Assembly: GCA_002049885.1 (NCBI GenBank) | Contig: MVCS01000101.1 | Coordinates: forward strand, 1-6,444 | Length of the DNA: 6,444 bases | Reading direction: 5' to 3' | Source: Planctomycetales bacterium 4484_123 | Lineage (GTDB): Bacteria; Planctomycetota; Phycisphaerae; SM23-33 | Shown: piece after piece, positions 5,491-6,444 of the stretch | Position numbering within the stretch: the stretch's first letter is position 1 | Layout of the letters: each line of letters opens with the position of its first letter | Notes under the pieces: generated by a model | What the model was told of the DNA's origin: nothing | What the model saw: the letters and a program-made list of their open reading frames with translations, nothing else | Databases searched by the model: none | Position numbers and translations under genes: made by a program

Positions 5491-6444
5491 ATGAGCGTAC
5501 TGAGCCATAACGGGCTGGCCTATCCGGCCGAGCCGGAGCCGGTCGCGGACGACCTTCGCCGCTCCCTGTTCGACAGGCCCGGGCTGGTAGGCCTGATGAT
5601 CGCCATGTACTTCCTGGGGGTGGCGGCCCTTCAGTCCACGGCCTACTGGCGCTGGAGCACCTATACGGCCTACGTCATGGTGGCAGTCTTTCTGTTTTCC
5701 TTCTTCCGCCTGCGAGGGGTGCTGCGGATACCCGAGCTGTGGTTGGCGCTGGCTCTGACGGGCTGGATCCTGATGACCTCCCTGACCTCGGAGTACATCA
5801 GCGGTTCGCTGAACGCCGCTTGGTACGCCACCAAGTTGTACCTGGTGGCGGTCGTCGTGATGCTGTACTGCGACTCGCTGCCGAAGCTGAAGTTGCTGCT
5901 TCAGGCTCAGGTTATCGGTGCGGGTATCATCGCCACCGCCGGGGCCCTGCTGGGTTACGAGGTGGTCCAGTACGGCGGTGATCGCGTCTTGGGCCTCACC
6001 GGCCAGGCCAATGCCTTTGGCTGGTCGCTATCTGACGCGGTGCTGTCCTGCCTCGTCCTGTTCCCCATAGTGGGAAAGGTCTGGCGGCTGATAATCTTCG
6101 GGTATTTCGCCGTGGCCTTCCTGGCCATGCTGGGGGCCGGCTCGCGCAGCTCGGCAGCGGCCATTATGGCGGGCCTGGGCACGTACTACTTCCTGGAGCA
6201 CGTCAGGAACTTCCGCAGGGCGTGGAAGTGGGCCCTGCCGGTCCTGGTCGTCCTGGTGGCCGTTCCCTTGGTGGCGTACCTGTATTTCCCCAACAGCCCG
6301 CTGGTGGCCCGGCTGACCAAGCGGCTCCCTGCACGCAGCCAGGCCCAACTGGAGCACAGTGACTCGCGCCGCCTGACCATGTATCGCCACTCGGTGCGCC
6401 TGTTCCTTCAAAATCCCATCTTGGGCAAGGGCATGGGGACGTTC
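5491..6444 (+). CDS. O-antigen ligase / Wzy-type polymerase family membrane protein, 3'-truncated by the window
   Basis: The frame stays open from ATG 5491 to the right edge: 318 residues are visible and perhaps 100-150 are missing. After a cytoplasmic-looking N-terminus of about 30 residues come hydrophobic segments near 31-48, 57-73, 82-98, 110-127, 139-157, 177-194, 199-216, 219-234 and 247-266. Family marks (PF04932, O-antigen ligase/Wzy) are RVLGLTGQANAFG (165-177), GAGSRSSAAA (215-224), and, in the large periplasmic loop, SRRLTMYRHSVRLF (292-305) leading into NPILGKGMGTF (308-318). Such proteins join undecaprenyl-linked glycan units to each other or to lipid A core or protein on the outer face of the inner membrane. 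Ligase and polymerase cannot be told apart from sequence alone. An alternative in-frame ATG at 5437, with GGGAG (5428-5432) four bases upstream, would add 18 residues; TGA 5398 bounds the frame. ATG 5491 has only a weak GGTGGAAG just upstream. Confidence 0.9.
   Translation, partial: MSVLSHNGLAYPAEPEPVADDLRRSLFDRPGLVGLMIAMYFLGVAALQSTAYWRWSTYTAYVMVAVFLFSFFRLRGVLRIPELWLALALTGWILMTSLTSEYISGSLNAAWYATKLYLVAVVVMLYCDSLPKLKLLLQAQVIGAGIIATAGALLGYEVVQYGGDRVLGLTGQANAFGWSLSDAVLSCLVLFPIVGKVWRLIIFGYFAVAFLAMLGAGSRSSAAAIMAGLGTYYFLEHVRNFRRAWKWALPVLVVLVAVPLVAYLYFPNSPLVARLTKRLPARSQAQLEHSDSRRLTMYRHSVRLFLQNPILGKGMGTF

Noticed and set aside
5195..5494. Open frame of 99 codons before the ligase-like gene, its TGA overlapping ATG 5491 as ATGA
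   Set aside because: The product has no recognisable motif or hydrophobic pattern, its third codon positions are less GC-rich than in the real genes nearby, its GTG start has no binding site, and it spans the palindrome cluster. The ATGA overlap alone is weak evidence.

Overview
This is a GC-rich window of about 6.4 kb from a bacterial surface-polysaccharide (exopolysaccharide, capsule or O-antigen) locus. It holds five protein genes. Four are clearly envelope-glycan genes: a GT4 glycosyltransferase, a MOP/Wzx-type flippase, a polysaccharide pyruvyl transferase (PPT) family protein and an O-antigen ligase/Wzy-type protein. The fifth is a nitroreductase-family flavoprotein of the N-terminally extended kind found in glycan clusters. 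High G+C, weak or absent Shine-Dalgarno sequences at several starts, and the tone of the proteins would fit a Planctomycetota-like or other environmental lineage. No marker gene is present, so this taxonomic guess is weak. I see no tRNA, rRNA, transposase, CRISPR array or phage gene.

Layout. Bases 2-1010 (+) are the C-terminal four fifths or so of a glycosyltransferase that runs in from the left edge; its reading frame breaks once near base 600-615. After 55 bases it converges on a flippase gene (1066-2466, minus strand). A 422-base divergent region (2467-2888) follows. It contains a candidate near-leaderless promoter for the flippase, a run of GC-rich hairpins ending in a convincing plus-strand intrinsic terminator (2739-2779), and an extended -10 promoter (2807-2815) for the next operon. 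The PPT gene (2889-4178) and the nitroreductase gene (4268-5176) then follow on the plus strand, 89 bases apart. A 314-base gap (5177-5490) with several short palindromes precedes the O-antigen ligase-like gene (5491 or 5437 to the right edge), which runs off the window.

How the parts fit. In Wzx/Wzy-dependent assembly, glycosyltransferases build a lipid-linked repeat unit on the cytoplasmic face, a Wzx flippase turns it over, and a Wzy polymerase or a WaaL-type ligase joins units outside. PPT-family enzymes classically add pyruvate ketals to sugars. The nitroreductase is the least understood member. Its position directly after the PPT gene suggests a redox or modification step on the same glycan or its precursor, but the substrate cannot be read from the sequence.

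Most worth a second look: the terminator-promoter arrangement upstream of the PPT gene, which may end a long antisense transcript across the flippase or act as an attenuator; the frameshift in the glycosyltransferase; and the nitroreductase with its basic, possibly membrane-binding C-terminus.
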